Below, piece after piece: positions 1 to 12,200 of a DNA stretch of 64,000 nucleotides. Source of the stretch: Dipylidium caninum. Its lineage: Eukaryota; Platyhelminthes; Cestoda; Cyclophyllidea; Dipylidiidae. The position numbers and the translations under genes are program-made. The number at the start of each line of letters is the position of its first letter. The first letter of the stretch is position 1. The notes under the pieces were generated by a model. The model saw nothing but the letters and a program-made list of their open reading frames with translations, had not been told where the DNA came from and did not search any database. The stretch lies in assembly GCA_017562135.1 (NCBI GenBank), contig QEYB01001398.1, positions 372,001-436,000 of the forward strand, given 5' to 3'.

Positions 1-212
1 AACAGCGCCTCTGTTTGTGGTGGTGAAAAGTTTTAGGTAGGTGTCGTACGGCAACGTTTGCGCAAAAATTACGCCGTAATGGTGTAAACTAAATTCGCCC
101 TCATTAGACGTTTGGTAAGGCATTCGTAGCTGGCGAAACAATCTGAATGCCGCCAAGACCTCTTCGACGTCGAGTGCTTTGTTGGCGTAACTGAGTAAAA
201 CGTCATCCACTG
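1..212 (-). CDS. Partial exon of an unidentified protein-coding gene, cut by the left window edge
   Basis: Read on the minus strand, one frame stays open for about 70 codons from roughly position 210 to position 1. Its composition is that of a folded globular protein (mixed charged, aromatic and aliphatic residues, no low complexity); short stretches read LDVEEVLAAFRLFRQL and EFSLHHYGVIFAQTLPYD. A possible splice acceptor (CAG) lies near 211-213, after a run of eight C bases on the plus strand. The frame runs off the window, so neither stop nor further exons can be seen. I do not recognise the family. It could belong to a gene lying mainly to the left on the minus strand. The evidence is an open frame only, so confidence is low. 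Confidence 0.35.
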
Positions 213-1774
213 ATAGTCCCCCCCCTCCTCTTGTAGAATTCCTCAAAATTACCCATGGCCATAATCTGTGTATGGTGGAGTAGATCATAATACTTGACTA
301 GTCGGTTATGGTTCTAAGACCCCGACACTTCTATAAAATATCCGCTGATTTCCGGCAAAATTAGGGCGTGATGGACCCCAACAATCTATTTCAAGGGAAT
401 CAATGCATAAATCTAGGCATCTTTGACCACCAAGTCTGTGGCCCGTTGACGCCAGTGCAATCTAAAATAGAGAGATGACAAACCTTCGCAAGATGTTTGG
501 CTGCTAATTCAGTCAACTAGAAGTCCAGAAATCAGACCTGAGTGGAGAAGACCAGGACAGAGAGATAATCCAGATTGTACATGACCTCCCATCCAGTTTG
601 TGGTTAAGTTAAAATCATCCGCTTAGGCAGAGAAACGTTTCACGCATTTATCCTAAAACATGTAACCAACTTAACCTGTCTAGGACAAGCCATCTCAACC
701 CGATCGAGTTGCAACCATGAAGACTTGGACAACCTTAATTGAACTTGTCCACCATTCTTATGGCGAAGGTGGCACGCTTAAAATACAAAATTCACCAGGA
801 ATGCTAAACGACAGTTACGGAACATCAACGCGGCTCTGAGTCTTCCGGAAAAATATCCCAAAGCTAATGTAGTAGAACAGCACGGCGGTGTCTCTAGAAT
901 TTACGTAAAAGCGTGAAGTGACGCAATTTAAGCTCAACGTTTCAGAAACAAGATGAAATCTATACTGACTAGCGAAAAGAGAGTCAACCGAGACGCAAAC
1001 CTGCCCAGGATACGTTGAGTTCTATCGCATTAATTGATAAAGTGGTCTTGGAGGTAGAGGACTGGTCTGCGTTAAGGGCGGAAAGAAACCCAGACATGGA
1101 TTTTAATAGTCCAATTTACATGAGTCCTCCCCTCAAGCGGCTTTAAGTACAACACCCGACAGGCGAGAAAGTGAAGATATCTCAAATTGAGGCTTCCAAA
1201 TTTACCTAACACTAACTGATCCGGGCTGGTTGCCGTAACTAAACCAAAGACGTTAAAATCTGAGACAGCGAGACAAATGAAGAAGCAGTCCACCAGGCAG
1301 CAAAATCTCACCGTTCACTGCAGACCGACTTCAATATTATACCCGATTCAGTCGATTACAATCAGAGCAGTATGTACGGAACTTAAGTGGTCGCCCACGA
1401 ATAATGCCGATAAAAAAGAACGGTTTTAACAGCTAATCACACAAAAATGTTGACCCTCAAAGCTAAAAAACGGGTACATCTACGAAAGTAACTAGGCGGA
1501 ATAAACGTTGAACCAGAACATGCTACTAAGCTACCAAGGCTAATGCTTACCATAAGGGAGTCGAGAAAACATCTTTGGAACAAGTAAACTTTAGTTCCAT
1601 CAAAATCAAGAACGAATGGAGTGTGCTCACGGCTCCAAATTAGAACCAACGAAATTAATTTAGCAGAGCATTAAACCTGATATAGGTTAACTAAACCAGG
1701 AGCTATAACTCTGCGATCCCGTCATAGTATCAAGAAAATAGAATCACGTACAAACCAACAATGTATTACAAGAA
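213..1774. other. Non-coding stretch, left intergenic region or intron
   Basis: No convincing coding exon, RNA gene or repeat was seen. Short open frames on the minus strand (for example near 1072-1311 and 1437-1649) have unstructured composition and match nothing I know. Part of it must hold the RPS8 3' untranslated region, just below 1775, and perhaps an intron of the gene at the left edge. Confidence 0.5.
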
Positions 1775-2595
1775 TTACTTAGCTTTCTTAGCCTTCAGCT
1801 TCCTCGAGTAGAATTCCAACTCTTTCCCTTCGAGAATGTATCCATCGCATCGACCGACTTGACCCGGGCGGGAGGAAATACAGGCTATAAGGTAATCGTT
1901 AGAAAGTGTAATCATACCAAGTAGACGGCCGGACATGAATTGCTCTCTGAGGTTCTCAGGAACAGTAGCTTGGGGGAGTTTCTGACGTGCTTCGTACTTC
2001 TTCATAGTAGAAGCACTACGCTTTTTAAGGAGAACGTCATCCTCAGGGTTTTCCGAAACCTCAACCTTTTTTCCTTTGGCATGATGACGTCCTAGTTCTT
2101 TTAAGTAATGAGCTTCGTACCACTGACGGAATGGTGCGGAATCAACTTGCACAATGGCATTTTTGACCAAGGTTTTTGTGCGCACCAACTCATTATTCGA
2201 GGCATTGTATACGACGTCGATGATGCGCGACTTGCGCGAAATGGCCTGGGTGGGCCAACTAAAGTTTCCCTGATCCAAACGCATGGCGCGGAGTTTGATG
2301 TTGCCACCGCGAACACGGACAGTGTGAATACGACGAGGACCCAACTTGGTCATCGCAGCCGGTCTACCTAATTCGAACTTCCTCTTTTTACGGTTGCGCT
2401 CGCGACGCCCGCCGGTTTTGCTACGTTTGTGAATTCTGTCACGGGCAATTCCTTTAAAGAAAAGCGCAAAAAGCCCAAGTGTCAAAAAAACACCGAATTC
2501 AAAAAGAACAGAAAGTCAAGACTAAGCAAATATCTACCAAAACATTTCATCAGTAAAAAAGTTATCACAAGATCTTGCACAGCACGCATACCCAT
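1775..2595 (-). CDS. RPS8: 40S ribosomal protein S8 (eS8)
   Basis: Structural protein of the small ribosomal subunit, cytosolic and universal in eukaryotes. Three coding exons are proposed: 2592-2595 (only ATGG), 1918-2451 and 1775-1884, giving 215 residues against about 208 in human. The first codon is split from the rest by an intron whose donor GTATGC follows ATGG directly; this restores the family start MGIARD (human MGISRD). Diagnostic stretches include [49 protein letters not shown] and [20 protein letters not shown]. The second intron (1885-1917) is only 33 nt, a multiple of three without a stop, so an unspliced read adds 11 residues in frame (starting MITLSND) that are absent from other eS8 proteins; it carries a CTAAC branch-point-like sequence. 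COPS6 lies head to head about 1.06 kb away. The identification is certain; the four-base first exon is well supported by phase. Confidence 0.97.
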
Positions 2596-3658
2596 GTCTT
2601 TTTGAAAAATGTGCCGAGAGGCTGCGGAACTATATAAAACAAGGTACAAATTAACATAATATGAGGCTAATTTTTCAAAATGAATGGAATCCGCAACACG
2701 TTATCTTATACAGTTTTTATGGCGTTAAGCATTAAAAATTCCGTTTATTGAAGGGCGTCATAGTGATAAAAACTTGGTCTTCATGACAAGTCTACGTATC
2801 ATCCATTCAGTCGGCTTTTCTTTTAACTCTTTACCCATACCAAGAAAACAGTTAAGTCGAAGTATGATATATGAGGACAGATTCTGAAAATTGATGCTAT
2901 TAACATCCCTCTAGTTTCACGTAAGCACCTTTTACTTACAATCTAACCAAGGCTTGAAAAATGGCCCACCTTTATGAAAGAATGAGTGCCACATTAATAG
3001 TCTAGAATTCAAAGATTCCCTGACGTGGTTGCATTGCCGATGAAGCACCATGTATTTAACACATTTTAACTAAGCCCGTTTCCCAGGTTGTGTGGCTAAT
3101 GTGAACCAAGCGATCTTTATGGAAATGTACGTTTTTTATACAGACTGACAAGCCGTCATTTCTCCGGATTCAATTTTCTCCGTGTGGATACAACTGACTG
3201 GCGTCGCGAATAGATTTTACTGTCAAGGAATAAGTGATGCAAGGGGCATTTGCGCAATTTCGACGCTCCACACATCCGCAATTCAATGTAGACAACAAGA
3301 TGACTCGTTCTTTTCAACTTAATATTTATTCTGAATGAGAAAATCACTTTATTTCTCGGTAAGTTTTGCACACAAATGGGTTAACCTGTTGTCGTTCCGC
3401 TCAAACTCATAAAAAATGCAGATGTATTCAGTAAGAAGAATTTCATAACGAAATGCAAGATAATTCAACTACATGCTGTGTAAATATAAGATAAATCGCT
3501 TTTGACATTTCATAAGCTACCCCTCACTAATGTACTTAAACACATAGTTTATACGTTTTGCCTTTGCATCATGAAAGTAGTTTTTGGGTAAATATTCCCG
3601 AAAACAACATGTTTATTCTTTAACATATAAGCCTCATAGGTCAGTGCTATATTCATGT
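2596..3658. promoter_or_regulatory. Divergent intergenic region between RPS8 and COPS6
   Basis: This stretch of about 1.06 kb separates two divergent gene starts, so it should contain both promoters and 5' leaders. On the plus strand TATATAAAA occurs near 2631-2639, but it reads toward COPS6 from far away; its complement lies just upstream of the RPS8 ATG. No coding exon was seen. Individual elements cannot be assigned from sequence alone. Confidence 0.45.
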
Positions 3659-5654
3659 ATGCCGCCAGTCGTCAGCTGCTCTGTAATGGCTGCAGGTAGC
3701 CCAGAAGGTCCCCTCGATAGTGGTGCAAATCGTGGCGCCATCTCGGTTTTAGTCCACCCATTGGTTGTTCTTAATGTATCCGAACATTGGATGAGAGAGA
3801 AACTGGCTCAGGATTCTAATTCAGTTGTTGTTTACGGCGCATTATTGGGGAAACACAGTGGACGTGAAGTCGAGGTATGTGATTACCTTTAGTGACACCA
3901 GTAGATATTCACTTCATACGAAGCCCTTATCGATGAAGATTTAATTGTGGATAGGGAGTACTTGACCGCTCGTGAAAACCAATGCAAGCAAATATACCCG
4001 GGCATGGATCTGGTAGGGTGGTATACAACAGGTGGACCCATTACTGAAGAAGATAAACTTTTCAACTCTCGAGTAGACCAGCATGTTTTATTTCTGTTAC
4101 TGTATTAGTTTCTTGAGAATAGCGAATCCTTGATCATTTTGAAGTTGAACCCTTTTGAAAAGTCCGGAGAACGGCTTCCCGTTCGCGTGTATGAAACTGT
4201 GGTTGGAAATGACTCCCGTGTTGATTTTAAGCAAGTGCGTTTAATTCCTTTTTAGTAACATAGTCTTGCTCTTCATCGGTCTACAGTAATCGTCGTTTCA
4301 TTAATGTCATGAAATAACTCGTTTGCACTTCACTTTGTTCATTATCGTTTATGTCCCTTTCACTGGATTATCCTAACTGCTTTATTTTCAGTATACTTTG
4401 AATTACTGTCTTAAAATTAGGTAATCCCCTTTGTTTTCTTGTGGTTCCAATTAAGTATTTTCTAGTAAAATCGTTTACTTAAAAACTTGTTACATCGAGG
4501 AATCATCATTCTGTTAGATCACTACTCTTTGAAAGAGAAATTAATTAAATTCAGTACGAATATCGTGATATTTATTTTTATGTTCTCCCGCTTCGTAAAT
4601 GTTTAAGTGGTCAGTCCTATATAGTCATCACTAAATATCATGTTTACTGCGTAAATTGATTTCTTTATAAAATGGTTTGATTTTGGATTGTCATTTTGAC
4701 CGTGTACCAGAGTTAAATTTATAGCTTTTTTAGTTGCTGTTGGAACTTCAGATTCTGGTTTCTTCGTTGTTCCGTCGGTAAACATTACGCCGACCTAAAG
4801 CGCTGATGTCCTTTGCCATAGAGGGAAGAGTCTCGAAACATTAGCAGTCATTATCAAAGTATTATTTCATTATTCGTCTCAGGAAATAATTTTGCCTACT
4901 TAATTTTTTACTGCTGCGGCTTCTTCGTCCACCTTACTTGTAACCTGTTTCTATTCTCTCTACCTATATTCAGGTACCCTACACCCTTGCTCATGACGCA
5001 ATCGAACACATAGGGGTGGACCACCTGGCTCGTGTCAACGCCTCCGCGAGTGGTGCCGCCGTAGGCAGTTCCAGCGGTGATTCTGGCGCTATCAACGGGG
5101 GTAGTGGTGCGGACGAAATTTCTCAAACTGCTGAGTGTTTGATGGGTAACTTTCACGCAGTACAGATGCTCTCCAGCCGCCTCCATCTTCTCCGCGACTA
5201 TGTGAATGCGGTTATTCGCGGCGAGCTTCCTCTGCACCTCGGTCGGTTGCGTGAAATTCGCGCACTTGTCTCTCGCCTACCTCACTCTTTAGATTCTGAG
5301 GGCGCTGACTCCGGCTCTATATTTAATAGCGGAGGGTTCTGCGAGAGTGGTGTTGACGTTGCCAATTCACTGTTAAGACAGGCCAATGACGTTTGTCTCA
5401 GCTCCCTCCTTGGCGGTTTGACGAGGGCTCTTCAAAGCTTGCATCTGTGGATGTGGAAGGAGAAAGTGGTTGTCGCGACTAACGATGGCTTTATGAAGAT
5501 AACTGGGACATCGGGAACGACAGCGCACCGGTTGCGGCCCACCTTTAAGGCGCCTGCGCCTTCACCTCCAGTAGTTGAAGTCATGGCATCGGGGGAAGAC
5601 GGGGATGCAAAGATAAACCTGTACTGTTTTTATATTCTTTTTTCTCTTAGATAA
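3659..5654 (+). CDS. COPS6: COP9 signalosome complex subunit 6, MPN domain
   Basis: Subunit of the COP9 signalosome, the complex that removes NEDD8 from cullin-RING ligases. Exons proposed: 3659-3874, 3905-4072, 4109-4234, 4974-5620 and 5651-5654, all phases agreeing, giving about 386 residues (human 327). The MPN domain begins with ISVLVHPLVVLNVSEHW and continues ALLGKHSGREVE, LVGWYTTGG, LILKLNPFEK, then YTLAHDAIEHIGVDHLARV; these are COPS6 signatures. No JAMM zinc motif (E...HxH...D) is visible, as expected because catalysis belongs to CSN5. Introns 1, 2 and 4 are 30, 36 and 30 nt. The last intron (5621-5650) is in frame and stop-free, so splicing or retention ends at the same TAA. The start is uncertain: ATG 3659 is preferred, ATG 3689 is an alternative. 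The C-terminal 60 residues are not recognisably conserved. Confidence 0.92.
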
Positions 5655-5861
5655 GTAACAATATGGGTGGGTGGTTGAGCGGAAGAGGCCTGACTGGTTA
5701 TCAAAGTTGCATATGTACCTTCAGCATCGGCCCCCGAAATATTAGTCGAATAACAACACTTGAGGAAAAATTAGACTCTCTAACGAGAAGGGTTCAACGT
5801 CCTGCTTTCGTAGCCTTGAAATGACTGATCACAACTCATTATGGACCGTCCTCCCAGTAGA

Positions 5862-5867
5862 TTTATT
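5862..5867 (-). terminator. Candidate UBR5 polyadenylation signal
   Basis: AATAAA on the minus strand about 395 bp after the UBR5 stop, lying past the COPS6 signal so that the two transcripts would overlap. Confidence 0.45.
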
Positions 5868-6065
5868 CGCAATTTCTGGTTCGGAGACGGAAGTTATTCG
5901 TTCCGGCAGTTGAAGGTGGGATGCGCCGGGTGCTTGTCTACTAGCGGAACTCTCCTAAAAACCCCTGAATACTCGCATTGCCCACGAGGCTTGATTTATC
6001 TTCGTAATTTGGTTGATTAGATGGACTAATATAAAGGGCTCGGAGGGCTACCTTCTATTCCCTTC

Positions 6066-6071
6066 AATAAA
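6066..6071 (+). terminator. Candidate COPS6 polyadenylation signal
   Basis: Canonical AATAAA about 410 bp after the COPS6 stop, the first plus-strand copy in the intergenic stretch. Confidence 0.5.
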
Positions 6072-6260
6072 CTCAGGTAGGGACTCACTCAATCCAGTTA
6101 AATATCACCCCTTATACAACTAACAGAGAGTATCAATAAGGTAATAGTTGAACCTCTAACAAATACACTCAAACCGGTGGTGATGAGGAAGAGGTAGTAA
6201 GAACATAAGCACACATAGGCGGGACAACAGAATCGTGCGTCCATGGATTAGTGACAGGCA

Positions 6261-9200
6261 TTAGACGAAGCCGAAGCTCCGCGTTTCAATGGCCTGAAGG
6301 AGTTTCTCACGGAGGATATGCTTGGAAGAGTAGAGAGGCAGGTAAAGTCGCGAGATGCACGTGTTGGCCGTGGGCAGGTGCTGGTCGTCCGCTGGTCGGA
6401 TCATTATAGTGGGCATTGGAGCGAAGCCTTGAGCACTAGCCGGAAGAGCCGGTGATGAAGTCCAAAAATATAGCTGAGAAAAGTAGACGTAAATACATTA
6501 ATTGGTTTGGCAGTTCTTCATGATTAGAAAGCGGATCAGTTGCATTGACATGGGAAAATTCCCAAGAAGACCTTCATGCATAAATAAGCTAAATTGGGGA
6601 AATTTCGGCGATGAGAGTGCCGTATCACGGTAGTAAATGGTAATAGTGGCGCAAAACGACAAGTCTGTAGGTGGAAGCACTTTCCACTTTCGTGGGTTGG
6701 ACCTATGAAACGGAAGTTTGTGTTTAGGCTGTGTGCAGCTGCGATTGAGAGAGCAATTGTAACGCACGCTCGATGCTTTTATTTATAAGTTCTAAAGGCG
6801 TTCTTCTCCCTCATTTAACAAAACGCAATTTCTACTTTTCTCGTACGAGGTCAAATTGAGTCATCACGCAGACCAGCAAGCTTCGGGAACCATTAGTGAG
6901 GCACTCGGAAATGCATCCACTAGTGAACAAAGTGCTCGATGTTGGTTTCAAGAACGAGTAAAAGTTTCGCGAAAAAAAAAGTAACCGTTAATGGAAAGGA
7001 AACATGGTTGTCTTCTTACGAGGTACATGAAAAAAAAAACAGACCATAGGAAAGTAACTGTTCGACGACACGAAATACAGACTAAGGAACACAAACTTCT
7101 ATTTCTAAATCACGTGGATACAAATTCCTGGTGCTAGGAGAAAACCACGTCCGAAATGCCATCAAAGTAGAAGTGAGACAGTGAACTAAAAAGGCTCGGG
7201 TTATGTTGAGGGATTAAAAGGGCTTACGAAAATGGAGCTCAGGATCTTGCTAGCATGCAACAGTGGCCAAAATAACGCCAGAATTTCATGGATTTAATGA
7301 GTTCCCAGTATGAGCGACACCGCATTCTATACCCTCATTAACTACTACTAAACAAGGTTATATTAAACTCCTTAGGTCTATCATGTTAACACGTCAAGTG
7401 AAGCCGTCGATAACGCGTCCCCGTGACCCCATCCAGCAGAAGAATTCGGTAATAACCAGTTCATTTGGAGCATTTGAGAAACCGGGAAATCACCAAGCCC
7501 TCCAAATAGTTTGGATGTTATTGAAAAAAGAACTATTTAGAAGAGCATAGAAATCTCTTCTGAGTGAGCGGTAAAAGCAAGGAGATAGAATTGAAAAACC
7601 TTCATCAGAAAAGCATAAGAACCGTACAAAAGATTGCATATGGTGAAAAATTATAATAATCAGAACGATTTACCAAATCTTGGCGTTGACGCGAATCAAG
7701 ACCTCGAACGACATGCCAGAACCAGCGTTTGAGACGAGCCACGCGTTCATTTGCAGCACTGAGAGTGGTTGTGATTTCCGTAGCGTTTTCCGTTTGTCCG
7801 TTGCCACCACTGCTTCCATCGGCTGCTGCTGCTGCTGCTGCGGCAGCACCGCAGTTCGACTCGTCCAGAAAAGTGGTGTAGCTGATCAGTAGATCCACGT
7901 CCACGTCCCATATGCCATTAAGTAAAAGTCGTAGGTCCTCCGCGGTCAGACCGTCCAGAGCGTTGGCGGGGAGAACGTCAAAAACGCCCAAACGCATTTG
8001 CTTCAATGATGAGGGAAAATTTATAAGTAAGTGCTTGTTTTCCAATGTGGTTAACGGGGAAGCGTTAATATTCCAAAGACTGGCTTAACGATTGTGGGAG
8101 CCAAGAGCAGTAACATACAACGCTACAACCGATCAACGCTCTTAACTCTGTGCGAACGAATAGATAATAGCGAAACTCAGTTGTTTGTTCCAAATTCCCA
8201 AGGTTGGTACATACAATGAAATACATGTAACATTTCGATACCAAATGAAAACGTATTAAAATACTATCGAGTGGTGATTCTGTTATTGCTTAAAAATAGA
8301 GACCACTATTGTTTTGATTACGCGACAAACCCATTATACATTTAACAGTAAGACGGTGGAATTATTAAAATAGGTTCATAGATGAAAAGTATGGTTAGCT
8401 ATTACAGCAGAAATTTAACCAGCCGTTAGAAGCGAAGATGGGATAAAGTTTCTATCTCCTGGAAGTTGCAAATATACCAGAAAAAATAATGCCGGAGAAT
8501 CATTTAGGGGCTGAATTGTCGAATACGGTGGCCAAAGAGGGCTTAAGCCCGCCATCTAGAAGTACACAAGTCATAGACAAATACGGTGGAGAATCCAGAT
8601 CATATGGTTCGAGAAATCATACTCACCCGTTCACTAACACCTCAACAGCCAAAACCTACATGCTTCAAACCGAGTGACATTAATTCTAAGCTCATCTTCC
8701 AGTCTCGACAATTTAGACCAGGGGGCAAACAAATAAAAGACTGAATAAAGAAACGCGACAGCTTAGAATGAAGTGACCGAGATTAGATGTTGGTCGAGAA
8801 AGGTGAGAAACGAAAACGTTTGTCAACAAAACTGCCGGATGATATAAAGCAATGTGGAATTGGGACCGGACGATAATAAAAACAATACTTTGTCGATAAG
8901 GATACTCCATCGTACAGAGCATTGGTTCCATGTGACCGAACACCATCATGTTTACTTAAATATTTTCGGTGCAAAATAAATAAATGAGGCGTCTAGAAAG
9001 GCTGAAAAGAATAAAATAGTTTACCTCAAGAGGTTCCTTCACCACCTCGAGCATTTTAAATTCAGTGTAACGTTTGACAAATTCGTATATCTTCTCGGAA
9101 TCCACCTCAATCTCGTCACCACCTGGGACGAGAAGATGTTGCTGTGGGGCAGACAAGGACCCACTGCCGTTGTCATCGCCAATAGGACTGCCACCTTCCT

Positions 9201-12200
9201 CTGGTGCTACCACCAGCGAGAAGGTAAGGCTGTAGTCACGAATCGTGTCCGATTCCTGCAAAAATCGGTTTACAATGGAGTAATCGGATCGAGTAAGTAA
9301 GAAATAAGTATTGGCAATTATCTCAGAGACCTTGAAATTGTGTTGAGGCTCTTGTTGTAGTGCATTGATAAAGGATTAGTTACCAAGACTGATTAGTCCG
9401 TTTTCAAAGGTGGCAATATGCGGAATGTGTAACTGAAGTCAAACGAGTTCATACACAAGCGGTGAGAATAATAAAAGTATAAGGGGATCTATCTCTCGAG
9501 AAACTTCATACTTCATTAAGGATTTCCTTATTTACTTAGAGGAAAAAAAACAATCGAAGCAGCAAAAGCGACCTGGTCAAAGAGCGTCGGTCAAAGTAAA
9601 AGTAGGCAGAGTAAAACAATGATTCTACCTTTGTCATAAAGAGACACCACAAAACTTTTCATAAGCGTAATTAAAAAGCATGTTTGCTCTTTTAGAGGCA
9701 AAGAGATAAAAAAGTGCCAAGAGAGGGCTCAAAAAATGAGTGTAAACAAGCTAATTGGTTTGCTGCAGCAACTGCAAATGAAGTAGCAGGGAAATCGGAG
9801 CTTACATTTTCCGACCTTTCCGTAGTTGTATATAGGAGGAGTTGACGTAACCCCTCGTAGACAGTGGTATTGTAGAAAGCAAAGTCGTGCCAACACAGTG
9901 GACGCCCAAGGAGGTATTTTAATACATGACGATTGAAACGGAGGGGACAAGTCTCATTGAAGAGTAGGCACAGACCGATCACACGACCAACACAACTGCA
10001 AGTTTAAAAAATTCACATTATGATAGAGGTTTGTTATCACACTGCAGAATACATACAGCATAACATAAATCAGCAGTGGCACAAAAGGTAGGCGAGGCCA
10101 ATTACAAGTACGAGAAATAAATTGGAAAAAGTTAAAATGCTCGACCTTATAAAGGAGAAGGGTTGTATCAATGTAGGAACTGAGATAGCAGGGAGGGGAA
10201 GTACGCTAACCAGGTTCCGTTTAAAAGATTATTACCCAACAACTTCTAACTATCAGGGGATTTTAATTTTATTAGTTTTCGAGTTAGACTGTCAAACCGA
10301 AATCATTTTAGGTAAGGGTACCAACTGCAATTTCCTGAATCGATTATTCATTCGGGAAGCCGAGGTGTCGACTGAGGAAGCCAAGATCAGGAAGTGCGCA
10401 GTCCAAAACAGAAAAACTATAGAATAGTATTACATTGCCTTTCGTCATTGGAGTGGCAACAAAGTGATGGTGGCTTTTGAGAATGAAAATTCAAAATTAG
10501 GCACTTTTCGTTTTATCAATGACCCTTTGCCACCATTCAAACAGTGTCATAATTGCAGTCATAAAACTTCTGATCTTTGCTATCAATAAACTGAATTAGG
10601 TGTGATTTGACATCGTTAGCGCCAATAAAATTTTTCCCAAATAAGGAGTTCTGCATGAAACGATGAAACAAATGGTGGTCTGAAGGCGCAAGGTCAGGGC
10701 TCCATGGCAGAGGTGCCAAGGTACATCCCCTAATTTTTGGCGAGTGACCAAAGACCTGCGGGGCTGCGCATCATCGCGGTGGACGACAACAACACCCTTG
10801 CGATGATTTGCCACTTCTGGCCGTCTTGCTTGAAGTGATCGTTTGCTTGTTTGGTATTCGAATTCGAGGTGCAGAGTTCCTTTTTATAATCCCACCAGCC
10901 TGGCAGCATAGTCTTTTTTCGTGAATCTCTACTTCCGATGTCGTCTAGGCTGGTTTATCTTGCGTCAGTCACCATCTATTCCCCTTCTCCTTATTCTAAA
11001 CTCTCCACTTTTCGTCGTCAGTGTTTAGTCTTTTAAGAAATAGATTCAATTCGTTGCCTCTCGGATGCAACGAATCGCAGACGCTGTTAAGGCATCGCAC
11101 TGATTGAATGGCCTTGGGCTGACGAGAAATCCAAAGGTCACGTTTTTTAACATAGTCAAACTTTTTAATATTACTTCCAATGCGTGTACACCATTAGCAT
11201 CCGAGCTTCTCTGTAACACCACGCGCTGTGCTCTGACAAGCCGAAGCGACGATGGCCTCGAATGACGCGGGTCTCGTCGTCTTCAAGTGGACGGACGGTC
11301 AGATAGTTAAGCATTTTTCAAGGAAAAAAAACACCCGAACCAAAATATGGCAAGCCAATTTTGACGCACTGCCTTCCTTTCCTCGTGGCTTCATTCTCAT
11401 GTACGGCAAATAACTTTCTTACTTGCGATGTCTTGTTGCCTTCTCGGAAGTAATACAATAAAAAATTCAAGTACGTCTGATTTTCAAAAGCAAACGATAT
11501 GATTTTTTTTCACTAAATAGTGCAAGCAATAATAAAAAATATAGGTTAGACACTTTGAACACGTTAACGAAAAAGAAGCGCAAAAACGATTTGTCGAAAA
11601 ATCCGCATTTACTTATTTGTCAATCCAGTGTAATAAACACATAGTGTAAAGTGCTGATTGTAAAATAAAACAACAAGTCTTTAGAATAGTTAAAACCTTG
11701 GTGTATTTCGTTCAAGTTTCGAGTGATTGTAAGATATTGTTATCATCGTTAATAAGGTGTCGCTGAAGGACACTATGTACACCGTTAAGATAAAGATGAG
11801 CTCCAGATTTACGAACCGACTTGCTCTGTATGACAGGTGTACCTATTAAGAACTACGAATACTAGGAGTGAAAGCAAATGTCCAGCTGCAAACTAGCTTC
11901 ACTCCATTGTCATCCTTTATTTAAGATATTGTAAACTTGCCGGTAGAGGGAGAGGCGACAGATGAGTTCAGGCGAGTCCATCGGTAAAGTGGAACTGATT
12001 CCACGAGGTGAGTAGAAGCCGGCGAGTCCAGGCTGCCAGAAAAGTGGTGCACGCTCTGCAGCTTCAACGCTGCTGCTACTCGTTTGTACAGTAGCAGCTG
12101 TTGTTGATTCACTGGCTGACTTAGTGTCTGCCATGGCACTAGAAGCAAGAGGAAATCAAAATATTCAGTGCCGGGAACTGCATACACTCTAGCGTGACTC

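Larger units (their letters stand above)
5655..6260. other. Convergent 3' region between COPS6 and UBR5
   Basis: Intergenic stretch of 606 bp between two convergent stop codons. It holds a plus-strand AATAAA at 6066-6071 (candidate COPS6 polyadenylation signal) and a minus-strand AATAAA (TTTATT at 5862-5867, candidate for UBR5). If both are used, the two 3' untranslated regions overlap by about 200 bp. No coding sequence was seen. Confidence 0.6.

Noticed and set aside
3584..3658. Upstream extension of COPS6
   Set aside because: The frame is open but has no ATG until 3659 and the residues are not conserved.
8713..8974. Minus-strand open frames between HECT exons
   Set aside because: They lie in the intron after the donor at 9024; no similarity to the HECT domain.
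10122..10427. Plus-strand open frame of 101 codons in a UBR5 intron
   Set aside because: Composition is plausible but it begins at an arbitrary ATG, has no recognisable domain and no flanking exon signals; kept as chance.
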